A stretch of 42,092 bases of DNA. Source: Desulfobacterales bacterium (GTDB lineage Bacteria > Desulfobacterota > Desulfobacteria > Desulfobacterales > DTYH01). The stretch spans positions 1-42,092 of the forward strand of contig DTYH01000248.1 in the NCBI GenBank assembly GCA_012961955.1. Reading direction: 5' to 3'. The notes below the pieces were generated by a model. It was not told the origin of the DNA. It ran no database searches and saw only the letters and a program-made list of their open reading frames with translations. The position numbers were made by a program, and so were the translations under genes. Below are positions 34,935 through 42,092 of the stretch, piece by piece. How positions within the stretch are numbered: position 1 is the stretch's first letter; every line of letters begins with the position of its first letter.

Positions 34935-37103
34935 TTAGCTGCACCTGGAAAAGCCGCAGGAGTGACATACAATACACCCTCCATCGTGAGCTATAGCTCC
35001 TCCGCACTCCGGGCAGGCTCCAATCATCATACGTGTCTCTGGTACAGACACTTGGGTGTAGTTCCTGATCACATGACTGATGGCGTCCGGACAGGAAAGT
35101 ATCTGTTTCCCGCTCTCCCAGATAGGAGCTGGACAGCGTATCCCGCTTAGCTGTTTAATTATTGACTCTACCTTCACCCCTGATCGCAGGGCGAGTGAGA
35201 TTAGGCGACCCGTGGCCTCAATCTGAGAAGAGGCGCAACCACCAGTCTTCCCCATTTGAGCGAATACCTCGCATATTCCTTCCTGATCAGAGTTTATGGT
35301 AACATAGAGCTTGCCACATCCCGTCCTAATCCTTTCTGTTATACCATATGTCCGAACTGGACGGGTACGAGGGGTTATCTTTGGCTCGGGCTGTCTTCCT
35401 TTCCCGATATTGAGCACCTGACGATCCCGGGTGCCATATCGATAAATAGTCACTCCCTTACAACCGCTCGCGTAGGCCATCTGATAGACCTTTTCAATGT
35501 CTTCCAGAGTAGCATCATTGGGAAAATTGACGGTTTTGGATACGGCGTTATCAGTGTATTTCTGAAAGGCTGCCTGGATTCGGATATGCCATTCTGGTTC
35601 GATGTCGTGTGAGGTGACAAATATTCGTTTCAAGGCATCCGGAACCTGATCCAGGTGTTGAACGGAACCTGTCTGCGCAATCTTCATGGCCAGGTCTTTA
35701 TAAGAAAAGCCAGACTTGCTCACCATCTCAAGAAATAGTGGATGAATTTCCGGGAGCGTGTCTCCGTCCAGTACATGACGGACGTATGCTACAGCAAACA
35801 GGGGTTCTACACCGCTTGAACACCCTGCAATAATACTGATGGTTCCAGTAGGCGCGATGGTCGTTGTGGTCGCGTTTCGCATTCTGGGGGTTTTTGGGTT
35901 GTCAAACATACTACCGGGATAAGCAGGAAAGTTCCCCCGTTCCCTCCCAAGTTCGATCGATTTCTGCCTTGCCTCGGCAGATATGAACGCCATTACCCGT
36001 TCTGCCATTTCAACAGCTTCTTCAGAGTTGTATGGGATTCCGAGCTTGATTAGCATATCGGCAAAGCCCATTACGCCGAGCCCGATCTTGCGTGTCTTCC
36101 TGCTCATTTCTTCAATACGCTTCAATGGGTATTTGTTCACCTCAATAACGTTATCCAGAAAGTGGATTCCAGTACGTACAGAACTCCTCAGCTTCGACCA
36201 GTCTATACTTCCCCCTGATACCATCTTAGAAAGATTGATCGAGCCTAAATTGCACGATTCATAGGGAAGTAGGGGTTGTTCACCACACGGGTTCGTGGCC
36301 TCGATTTGGCCCAGGTGGGGAGTAGGGTTTGATCGATTTATATGATCCAAAAATATGACTCCCGGCTCTCCGCTTTCCCATGCAGCATCAACAATCTTCT
36401 CAAAAATCTCCCTGGCCCGGACAGACCGCACCGGTCCTTTTGTCCGTGGATTGACAAGGTCGTACTCGATATCGGCAGCTAACGCCTCCATGAATTCTCC
36501 GGTGATAGCCACAGAAATATTAAAATTGTTCAACCTTTTTAAGTTGGTCTTTACATGTATAAAATCTTCAATATCAGGATGGTCCACCCGGAGGATTCCC
36601 ATATTTGCTCCCCTCCGCGTTCCTCCCTGCTTGATAGTCTCGGTAGCGATATCGAATACTGTCATAAAGGATATAGGGCCACTGGAAATACCGTGTGTGG
36701 AAAGCACGGTATCATTTGCCGGTCGAACCCTGGAAAAGGAGAACCCTGTCCCTCCACCGCTCTTGTGTATCATCGCCGTGTGCTTTAACGTCTCAAATAT
36801 ACCCTCAATAGAGTCCTCCACAGGAAGGACAAAACAGGCTGAAAGTTGCCCCAGCCTTCTTCCAGCGTTCATCAGGGTCGGAGAGTTGGGCATGAATATG
36901 AGATCAGCCATTAATCTATAAAACTCTTCTTCTGTCCTTTTTAGATCGGCACGGGGATCAAATACCGCATCGGCAGAGGCCACCGACCTTGCTACCCGCC
37001 TGAAGAGATCCTCCGGACCCTCTATTAGATTCCCCTCTTCATCTTTTTTTAGGTAACGACGCTTCAATACTACCTCTGCATTGGGAGACAGCGAAATGGG
37101 CAT
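34935..37103 (-). CDS. nrdJ: B12-dependent (class II) ribonucleoside-diphosphate reductase
   Basis: This 722-residue class II reductase makes deoxyribonucleotides with adenosylcobalamin. Visible landmarks are [19 protein letters not shown] with the first redox Cys, then [36 protein letters not shown] (catalytic Cys, Glu and Asn loop), and [22 protein letters not shown]. The C-terminus ends in a cysteine-rich zinc-ribbon tail (CPECGG and CHSCGFSRC), as in B12-dependent TIGR02504-type enzymes. There is no N-terminal ATP-cone. The class needs no oxygen and fits an anaerobe. A GGGAGGGCT ribosome site precedes the ATG. Confidence 0.95.
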   Translation of the reverse strand: MPISLSPNAEVVLKRRYLKKDEEGNLIEGPEDLFRRVARSVASADAVFDPRADLKRTEEEFYRLMADLIFMPNSPTLMNAGRRLGQLSACFVLPVEDSIEGIFETLKHTAMIHKSGGGTGFSFSRVRPANDTVLSTHGISSGPISFMTVFDIATETIKQGGTRRGANMGILRVDHPDIEDFIHVKTNLKRLNNFNISVAITGEFMEALAADIEYDLVNPRTKGPVRSVRAREIFEKIVDAAWESGEPGVIFLDHINRSNPTPHLGQIEATNPCGEQPLLPYESCNLGSINLSKMVSGGSIDWSKLRSSVRTGIHFLDNVIEVNKYPLKRIEEMSRKTRKIGLGVMGFADMLIKLGIPYNSEEAVEMAERVMAFISAEARQKSIELGRERGNFPAYPGSMFDNPKTPRMRNATTTTIAPTGTISIIAGCSSGVEPLFAVAYVRHVLDGDTLPEIHPLFLEMVSKSGFSYKDLAMKIAQTGSVQHLDQVPDALKRIFVTSHDIEPEWHIRIQAAFQKYTDNAVSKTVNFPNDATLEDIEKVYQMAYASGCKGVTIYRYGTRDRQVLNIGKGRQPEPKITPRTRPVRTYGITERIRTGCGKLYVTINSDQEGICEVFAQMGKTGGCASSQIEATGRLISLALRSGVKVESIIKQLSGIRCPAPIWESGKQILSCPDAISHVIRNYTQVSVPETRMMIGACPECGGAIAHDGGCIVCHSCGFSRCS

Positions 37104-37147
37104 AATGAGAGCCCTCCCTACCTTTATAGACCCTCTACGTTTGATAT

Positions 37148-37588
37148 TTATGTCCTTGCAGAGACTTTGTTATCAGGACGGAGGCCTGTTTTCTTGTATG
37201 AGAAATAATCCCTCAGTATCTTCTTGTGATCGAATGCCAATTCTTCCGGGATCTCGTCCTCTTGAAAAACCTTTACCTCGCAGGCATCATCTAAAGCCTT
37301 TGGTATTCCTGATGCACTCGCAATAAAGACAGTGCTGATAGTATGCTGGCGCGGGTCACGGTCAGGCTCGGAATACGTATGAAATTGCTCAACGAGATGT
37401 ACGCTCAACGAAGTCTCTTCTCTAGCCTCCCTGAGAGCAGCATCTTCTAATGACTCCCCGTAGTCGACAAATCCTCCAGGGATGGCCCAACCATAGGGTG
37501 GATTCTTCCTCTTGATCAATACAATCCCCCCTTCTTCCATTTCAATGATGATATCAACAGTCGGGATCGGATTTCTGTAATTCTTCAT
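37148..37588 (-). CDS. Nudix hydrolase
   Basis: This 146-residue protein has a full Nudix box: [21 protein letters not shown] then TSL, matching Gx5Ex7REUxEExGU except that the last Gly is Ser. The N-terminal strand [19 protein letters not shown] and YGWAIPGGF are typical of ADP-ribose or nucleotide-sugar pyrophosphatases. It lies 44 bp upstream of nrdJ (transcription runs right to left) and 16 bp downstream of the small gene at 37605-37928, so it may share their transcript. It could cleanse or recycle nucleotides, but the substrate is not readable. Confidence 0.9.
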   Translation of the reverse strand: MKNYRNPIPTVDIIIEMEEGGIVLIKRKNPPYGWAIPGGFVDYGESLEDAALREAREETSLSVHLVEQFHTYSEPDRDPRQHTISTVFIASASGIPKALDDACEVKVFQEDEIPEELAFDHKKILRDYFSYKKTGLRPDNKVSART

Positions 37589-37604
37589 CTTAATAAACCG
37601 GATC

Positions 37605-37928
37605 TTAAGTGTTATCGGTCAATTTTCTCAATCGAATAGGCCTCTTTACAAACTCATACTTCTTGCTTTTTAACAGGTTCTTTAACGCGACCTTAGCGGC
37701 TTTTGCGTTTTCCAGATTGTCGTAATACGATCTCAGCGTTTCTATCTTGGGGTAGACCTTATGAACCGATTCCCAACGATTGGGTGAAACCTTTGCCTCA
37801 AGTACGTAGATGCTTTCTGCTTTCTTGACCGCCAGAAGGCATACATCGCCTAGCTCTTTCTCAAGCTCTTTTATCTTTTCTACATGCTCATGGGGTATGT
37901 CAGCGAACTCCATCTTGCTTCTACTCAT
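37605..37928 (-). CDS. Small conserved-looking protein of unknown function
   Basis: I do not recognise this family. With the ATG at 37928, preceded by GAAGGACCTG, it encodes 107 residues starting [19 protein letters not shown]. The longer TTG start at 37940 is less likely. The composition is acidic at the N-terminus and lysine/arginine-rich at the C-terminus ([20 protein letters not shown]). Secondary structure looks mixed helical with a central strand pair ([18 protein letters not shown]). It is 16 bp upstream of the Nudix gene, suggesting a three-gene unit with the Nudix hydrolase and nrdJ. The ribosome site, spacing and normal codon use argue that it is real. Confidence 0.6.
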   Translation of the reverse strand: MSRSKMEFADIPHEHVEKIKELEKELGDVCLLAVKKAESIYVLEAKVSPNRWESVHKVYPKIETLRSYYDNLENAKAAKVALKNLLKSKKYEFVKRPIRLRKLTDNT

Positions 37929-38116
37929 CAGGTCCTTCAAAACTGAGTTAAAATGATTTTGCCATAGGATTTAATCAATCAAGACACTATCTATTTAGTA
38001 AGAATCTAAGCAAATATTCGGTTACCCGTTCCGTTCCTCAGGCGATCATGGGGAAAGAAGCTGGCGGAAATAGATCTATTTTTTGAAACACGTTAGCCCC
38101 CTGCAAGGCCACCTTT
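37929..38116. other. Intergenic, upstream of the small unknown gene
   Basis: No gene is seen. A TTCGGTTACCCGTTCCGTT fragment (about 38019) resembles the start of the REP-like unit (TTCGGTTATCCCGTACCGTT at about 34809). Confidence 0.35.
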
Positions 38117-38215
38117 GGTCGCGACCGGAAGGCGCTCCTATTTCACTCGTCACTATTTTTAGCCCCCCTGCAGGAGCAGCATCCTGCTGAGACGAATTTT
38201 TTTAAACGGTACGTG
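38117..38215 (-). repeat. REP-like repeat copy (inverted)
   Basis: On the minus strand it reads ACGTACCGTTTAAAAAAATT, then CAGCAGGATGCTGCTCCTGC, ending GGAGCGCCTTCCGGTCGCGA. It is a fuller version of the copies at 34813-34901 and 40479-40562. The GCAGGATGCTGCTCCTGC part is a strong hairpin. Confidence 0.65.
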
Positions 38216-38230
38216 ATAACGATATGATTT

Positions 38231-38330
38231 GATAACCTAAATTGAGCGATTGTTGAGTTTGCCGAAGATGAAAGGCGGCAAGGGCGCAGACGCACCAAAG
38301 TACTTCAGGCCCTTGCCAAGACAGCAGATT
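38231..38330 (-). repeat. Dispersed 95-bp repeat, copy 2 (inverted)
   Basis: It begins AACCTAAATTGAGCGATTG and ends CCTTGCCAAGACAGCAG. The inverse complement aligns with 30699-30800, with CATCTTCGGC, GCGTCTGCG and CTTGCCG blocks shared. Confidence 0.7.
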
Positions 38331-38479
38331 CAGTAAAACCCACAATTCCGAAGGGTTACAAATTTTGATTTTTTAGTTCGACAGCGGCCACCCAATGGGT
38401 TACTTTTGCATAGCGGGGGTAAGCAACACATCTATTTGAGACTAAACACTTTTGCTAATCATATCAAGATTTGTAACGC

Positions 38480-38682
38480 TCAATTCAGGGGTAGTATTTG
38501 TAGGGTGGACTTTTTTACCCAACCCGATCTAGGTGGCATATGAAATGCCAGCCTACGTTTCCCAGTCTCGTAAAAAGTCATTTTTCAAAGGTCTCGTATC
38601 CTGCATCTTGCATCCTATACCGTGAGTTCAGCTTGAGTCTGAGACAATCGGCTTGCTACAGAATCCTAAAATGTCACAAACC
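38480..38682 (+). mobile_element. Long inverted-repeat element, copy 4 (truncated and interrupted)
   Basis: From TATTTGTAGGGTGGAC through GGCATATGAAATGCCAGCC it matches the centre of copy 2. It is then interrupted by a CTCGTAAAAAGTCATTTTTC arm of another repeat. It resumes at CTGCATCTTGCATCCTATACC and ends ACAGAATCCTAAAATGTCAC. The left third of the element is missing. Confidence 0.6.
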
Positions 38683-39699
38683 TTATACCATATTAGCTCC
38701 AACAAGTCTACTCTTTGTTGAGCTGGATAAGATCAGATCGGAAACAGCCTCTAACGCCATCTCCGAAGATATATTATTTAAACAGGGAGACGTTGCACAG
38801 TTTTCTTTACTTATCTCAAAGCACGGCTCACAATCGAGCTCGAGCCTGACCACCTTTACGTGTGGACCAACAGGCTTCCAACGTATGGGATCTGACGGGC
38901 CGAATATGGCGAGTGTTGGGATTCCCAGGGAGGCTGCAAGATGAGTAACCCCTGAGTCGTTTCCTAAGAAGATGCTCGCTTCTTTCAAGATAGATATGAG
39001 GAGACGAGACTCTGGGTTGCAATATAAAGAAGAAGGGCCTACATTTGCGTGGTCCTCAATATCCTTTCGTAGTCCGATCTCGGCCGGTCCCAGAATAAAG
39101 ATAGGCTCATATGAGTGGATCTTTCTTATCAGAAGACTCAACTCCAAAAAGTTTCTAAGCGCCCACCACTTTCTTCTGCTCCCGCTTCCGGGGTGAATCA
39201 CTATCCTTTTTTTTTCTCCATTGAAGGGTTCGATATGAGACAGGCCAGGGATAGATAGCCTGAAGTTCGAATCAAGATCAAGACTATTCTTCAATAATCT
39301 TGTAGCCTTAAATTGATCTATTATGTACCGAGACACATGTATTCTCTTTCTTATTGGGGGACGAGGCGGAATCCTATACACCTCCTTCAACCCAATTCGT
39401 GTTATATTCTTTGGAACCATGTCAGAAAAACTGAAGACAATAATCCTTTCGTAGCGTCTTAAGAAGTCACAAAGACTCGAATCTATCTCGTCTGAAAACA
39501 ATAGGGAAAAACAGGCACGTTCTATAGAAAAACACTCTACCACAATTCCAAGTGTCTGTATAAGTCTTCCAAGATGATGAGGACACAGGAGCGCCAAATC
39601 TGTCTTCTTCTCGATCTTTAACTTTAGGATGGCAGGGAGGGAAAGTATGAGGTCTCCCAGGGCTCCCTGATGAATGATCAATGTTTTTGTTCTTTCCAT
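38683..39699 (-). CDS. Glycosyltransferase family 9 (heptosyltransferase)
   Basis: With the ATG at 39699 the protein has 338 residues and begins MERTKTLIIHQGALGDLIL, the GT9 opening. The donor-domain signatures VIHPGSGSRRKWW and FLGNDSGVTHLAASLGIPTLAIFGPSDP are present, followed by a cysteine-rich tail (DCEPCFEISKENCATSPCLN) seen in many ADP-heptose:LPS heptosyltransferases. It would add heptose to the lipopolysaccharide inner core at the cytoplasmic membrane, which implies a Gram-negative envelope. No ribosome site is evident before this ATG. A GTG at 39723 extends it by 8 residues. No other LPS gene is adjacent. Confidence 0.88.
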   Translation of the reverse strand: MERTKTLIIHQGALGDLILSLPAILKLKIEKKTDLALLCPHHLGRLIQTLGIVVECFSIERACFSLLFSDEIDSSLCDFLRRYERIIVFSFSDMVPKNITRIGLKEVYRIPPRPPIRKRIHVSRYIIDQFKATRLLKNSLDLDSNFRLSIPGLSHIEPFNGEKKRIVIHPGSGSRRKWWALRNFLELSLLIRKIHSYEPIFILGPAEIGLRKDIEDHANVGPSSLYCNPESRLLISILKEASIFLGNDSGVTHLAASLGIPTLAIFGPSDPIRWKPVGPHVKVVRLELDCEPCFEISKENCATSPCLNNISSEMALEAVSDLILSSSTKSRLVGANMV

Positions 39700-40099
39700 A
39701 ATTAAAAGTGAATAGGTTAACACTACAGCGGCATTTTACGGCTAACTATCTGAAATTCAGCCCAAATTATGTGAGATGCTTATTTCTAATGTCATTCACG
39801 CTAAGGCTCGTCCTCGACCCCGATCGGGGGAGGCAATCTGCCCTGTTTTCAATGGGGCTGGGATTTTGGATGCCCGGCCTCGGGGGGCATGACGTCAAAA
39901 AGTGACGCTGTGGTATTAATCCATATTAATTCTTTAAGTCAGCTTTCTGACTCGATTTAAGGCTTTGATTTTTCAGTATATACTCCTCCATGACCCTTGA
40001 AATAATGGTCTCTCAAGAATAGTGTAGGGTAACGCGGTCAAAGAACCACGTTACAATCTATTTACAGGTTAAGAACGTTACACCGATCGTGAGCGAAGT

Positions 40100-40255
40100 A
40101 TCTCAGGAGATTCTTCTCTCGCTTTCGTTCCGTTCACACTGACGTGAAGAAAGCTACATCCAGAATGACGGAGAAACAAACTTCTTTTAGAATGGCGAAA
40201 AGCAAGCTCCGTCCAGGACGACGCAGAGGATACTCCGTTTCAAATGACATGGAAG
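40100..40255 (+). repeat. Degenerate tandem repeats of about 27 nt
   Basis: Successive units are recognisable by CAGAATGACG-like ends: ACACTGACGTG, CCAGAATGACGGAG, TTAGAATGGCGAAA, CCAGGACGACGCAG and TCAAATGACATGG. They are spaced about 26-28 nt apart and preceded by TCTTCTCTCGCTTTCGTTCC. This resembles the GATTCTTCGCTCCGCTCAGAATGAC type of intergenic repeat found in many bacterial genomes, here strongly decayed. Confidence 0.5.
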
Positions 40256-40478
40256 AACCGACTGCCATTCCTGGAATCCTTGTTAATAGAATAAAGGGAA
40301 CAGCAAAAATAATCTTATCAAATGAACCGCTTAGGTTCAATGCTGTATTTCAATGTCTGGAATGGGTTACTCTATTGCCGCAAAGGGTCGGGAAATAAAA
40401 AAGGCCGGTTCAGTTCTGCTGAAAAGGGATGGAAAAAGCTCATATTATATGATATAGAATTTCTTACATATAAATTAG

Positions 40479-40562
40479 TTACGTTTTGAAGAAATTGTTG
40501 CAGCAGGATGGTCCTTTTACTTTATTCTTCACTTTTAGCAGGAGCGGCTTTCAGCCGCCTCC
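40479..40562 (+). repeat. REP-like repeat copy
   Basis: GTTACGTTTTGAAGAAATTG, then GCAGCAGGATGGTCC and AGCAGGAGCGGCTTTCAGCC. It belongs to the same family and orientation as 34813-34901. Confidence 0.6.
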
Positions 40563-40703
40563 AAATACTGGAAAAAAGTTGTAAGAAGCCAATTTTTTCA
40601 AAATGTTCAAGTGTTATAATTAAATATGTTTTTGCCTCTTACAAAAGCCCGGTGCGCAGGGGCGGGGTTAAAATCGAAGTATTATGCCTTGTTTTCAAAC
40701 GGG

Positions 40704-40730
40704 CCCGTAAGAGACCGACGGTCTTACGGG
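40704..40730. terminator. Hairpin in the leader of the MetF-like gene
   Basis: CCCGTAAGA(GA)CC pairs with GGTCTTACGGG around a GAC-containing loop, with a 2-nt bulge. It is followed by two GGGGTTTAC repeats. Position and strength suggest a leader hairpin or attenuator, but there is no clean U-tract and no known riboswitch core was recognised. Confidence 0.35.
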
Positions 40731-40837
40731 GCGGGGTTTACGTCCCGTGTAAAATTCTAACGGGGTTTACTTGGCTAAACAGTTACTATGTCTTGCAACT
40801 TCGTCCATTCTTTTTCTAATTGTACAGGAGGGGGGAG

Positions 40838-41719
40838 ATGAGTTTAATCCAAAAACTGGGCAAGGATTTTGTTATTACCACTGAGCTCGGTCCTGTAAAG
40901 GGAGCGTTGTTTAAAGACTCTCTTGATAAGGCCCGGGAATATCTAGCATTAGATGCAATCAATATCCACGACTGCCCTATGGGGAATCTTAGGATAAACT
41001 CCATTGCCATGGCTCATGTGATTCAGAGCGAGCTGGGTGTGGAATCTATTCCTCATTTCACATGTCGCGATCGCAGCCTGCTCGGTACTCAGGCCGATCT
41101 TTTGGGTGCCCATGCACTGGGTATCCGATACGTTCTTGTCACCACTGGGGATCCACCCAAACATGGACCCTATCCCTCAAAGCCTGTTTATGACTATAAC
41201 GTGTTTGAACTCATAAATCTCATAAAAAAGATGAACAGCGGCTTGGATTACAATGATAAGGAATTTGGAGGAAATACTGATTTTAATATATCGTGTACTG
41301 CTCTACCAACGGCAAGGGATATAGATCAGGAACTGAAAAAGATGGAACGGAAGATCAAGGCCGGAGCCGACTTCTTTCAGACTCAGGTTGTTTATGATGC
41401 AGAAAGGACTATTACATTTATCAATAGTGCCAAGGTGTTAGGCAAACCTATCCTGATCGGGATAATGCCTCTAAAGAGTTTAAAGATGGCCCGCTACATG
41501 AAGGAGAAAGTAGAGGGTATTGATGTCCCTGACGAAATAATCTCAAGGATGGAAAAAGAAGGCGTTTCCGGGATCCAGATCGTATGCGATGTTATCCGTG
41601 ACATATACGAATATGTTGACGGTATACACATTATGGCCCTCGGAGATGTAAAGGGTACCAACCAGATTATCGAGTACGTCAAGGGCCTCAGTAGTGGTAC
41701 ATCCGTCGCCAGGTCGTGA
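40838..41719 (+). CDS. metF: Methylenetetrahydrofolate reductase family protein (MetF-like)
   Basis: I chose the ATG at 40838, preceded by AGGAGGGGGGAG. The 293-residue TIM-barrel protein matches MetF-type reductases: FVITTELGPVKGA at the first strand, HFTCRDRSLLGTQADLLGAHALGIRYVLVTTGDPPK (the folate and flavin strands), ADFFQTQVVYDAERT and GIMPLKS. It reduces methylene-THF to methyl-THF for methionine synthesis or, in anaerobes, for the methyl branch of the Wood-Ljungdahl pathway. No partner gene (MetV, acetyl-CoA synthase) lies in the window, so the role stays open. The leader contains a hairpin at 40704-40730. Confidence 0.88.
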   Translation: MSLIQKLGKDFVITTELGPVKGALFKDSLDKAREYLALDAINIHDCPMGNLRINSIAMAHVIQSELGVESIPHFTCRDRSLLGTQADLLGAHALGIRYVLVTTGDPPKHGPYPSKPVYDYNVFELINLIKKMNSGLDYNDKEFGGNTDFNISCTALPTARDIDQELKKMERKIKAGADFFQTQVVYDAERTITFINSAKVLGKPILIGIMPLKSLKMARYMKEKVEGIDVPDEIISRMEKEGVSGIQIVCDVIRDIYEYVDGIHIMALGDVKGTNQIIEYVKGLSSGTSVARS

Positions 41720-41973
41720 AATATACGGTTAATCCGTACGATAAGCCAAAGGGCCTTTGTGTTTAGATGATCGTAAGTTATAGATTAGGCACGATGTTAG
41801 GAATTTGCCCTTATGCAAAAAAATAGATTCTAGCTGGTCTTCCAAGGAGTAAGCTATTACCTCTAATGGGATGACCGAACATTTACCCCAAGTCATAGTA
41901 AAACTTAAGGTTTCCGCCAAGTCATTCCAAGGGAAATTCCATACGTTATAATTGCTACTATTTTTTATTCCGC
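41720..41973. other. Intergenic, with degenerate repeat copy
   Basis: No gene is seen. A decayed copy of the AAGGTTTCCGCC unit starts at about 41907 (AAGGTTTCCGCCAAGTCATT). Confidence 0.4.
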
Positions 41974-42002
41974 TTGACAGAAAAATTGTAAAGTGCTAAA
42001 TG
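41974..42002 (+). promoter_or_regulatory. Sigma70-type promoter
   Basis: TTGACA (41974-41979), a 17-nt spacer and TAAATG (41997-42002) make a near-consensus promoter. It ends 16 nt before a tRNA-like sequence, the usual arrangement for a stable-RNA gene. Confidence 0.6.
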
Positions 42003-42018
42003 TGTCTGGGAAGCGGTT

Positions 42019-42092
42019 CGGGGCGTGGCGCAGTCTGGGAGCGCACCTTTATTGCGTCTGAAGGCCACATGCGGCTGCTCGAACTGCTGGAC
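42019..42092 (+). tRNA. tRNA-like sequence at window edge (partial or atypical)
   Basis: CGGGGCG-TG-GCGC-AGTCTGGGA-GCGC-A reproduces the acceptor 5' strand and a perfect D-arm, as in bacterial tRNA-Pro genes. The next stem, CCTTT/GAAGG, encloses a 9-nt loop instead of 7. The T-arm region CGGC-TGCTCGAACT-GCTG is also irregular, and the window ends before the acceptor 3' strand. It could be a tRNA with an interruption, a damaged tRNA, or an assembly edge. The promoter just upstream favours a real stable-RNA gene. No anticodon is assigned. Confidence 0.35.

Larger units (their letters stand above)
39700..40837. other. Long intergenic stretch without a gene
   Basis: No convincing gene. A frame at 40144-40398 looks like a translation of degenerate tandem repeats rather than a protein. 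The stretch holds a TCAGCTTTCTGACTCGA fragment (about 39941), the degenerate tandem block at 40100-40255, a REP-like copy (40479-40562) and a hairpin plus GGGGTTTA repeats at 40650-40770 just ahead of the MetF-like gene. Confidence 0.5.

Noticed and set aside
36355-36921. 188-codon plus-strand frame opposite nrdJ
   Set aside because: Antisense shadow of a conserved enzyme with no independent coding features.
40144-40398. 84-codon plus-strand frame starting MKKATSRMTEKQ
   Set aside because: It lies wholly on degenerate tandem repeats, lacks a ribosome site, and its residues follow the repeat unit; it is not a plausible protein.
40641-40837. Riboswitch (SAM, THF or cobalamin) in the MetF leader
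   Set aside because: There are strong hairpins, but no conserved aptamer core of these classes could be recognised.
42019-42092. Selenocysteine tRNA (selC)
   Set aside because: There is no TCA anticodon, the D-arm is the ordinary 4-bp type and no long variable arm is seen; the 5' half looks like a normal tRNA, closest to proline.

Overview
The window reads as chromosome of a strictly anaerobic bacterium, most likely a Desulfobacterota (deltaproteobacterial) lineage. The evidence is indirect but consistent: a benzoyl-CoA-reductase/2-hydroxyacyl-CoA-dehydratase system with its ATP-driven activases, a siroheme-decarboxylase-type AsnC protein, B12-dependent ribonucleotide reductase, an FeS-type PurF, a fused SpeD-SpeE, a methylmalonyl-CoA epimerase, a MetF-type reductase and at least one selenocysteine gene. 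Coding density is only about 73%, because long intergenic stretches are packed with small dispersed repeats.

Region 1 (1-12372, plus strand) is an acyl-CoA/aromatic catabolism block: a DUF362 protein (5' end missing), a thiolase, an iron-sulfur flavoprotein, an MBL-fold hydrolase, a CoA-binding NDP-forming acyl-CoA synthetase-like protein without ATP-grasp, then four genes shaped like a class I (Bcr/Bzd) benzoyl-CoA reductase (two FeS catalytic subunits and two ASKHA activases), and a second MBL hydrolase. Region 2 (12645-21031, minus strand) holds an enoyl-CoA hydratase, a HesB/IscA-like gene with an in-frame TGA exactly where the family has its conserved Cys, a third MBL protein, purF, a speD-speE fusion, and a single-chain CoA-transferase-fold gene with an in-frame TGA at codon 107. 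Region 3 (21555-30319, minus) has two overlapping GT4 glycosyltransferases and a carA-carB-pyrG pyrimidine operon. Region 4 (31443-39699, minus) has a methylmalonyl-CoA epimerase, a decayed IS110-family transposase, an AhbB-like siroheme decarboxylase, nrdJ, a Nudix hydrolase, a small unknown gene and a GT9 heptosyltransferase. Region 5 (40838-42092, plus) has a MetF-like gene and, at the edge, a promoter followed by a tRNA-like 5' half.

The two most interesting signals are these. (a) Two UGA-interrupted genes on the same strand, each with a 5-bp stem and 5-nt G-containing loop starting 18-21 nt after the UGA, as expected of bacterial SECIS elements. One is a known type (HesB-like); the other, a CoA-transferase-fold fusion, would be a new selenoprotein if real. 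(b) An intergenic repeat network in which long inverted-repeat elements (about 300-410 bp) and several unrelated short hairpins share the same GTAAC termini, suggesting non-autonomous elements mobilised by a common machinery not present here.

All assignments come from reading the sequence and recalled family motifs; no database search was run.
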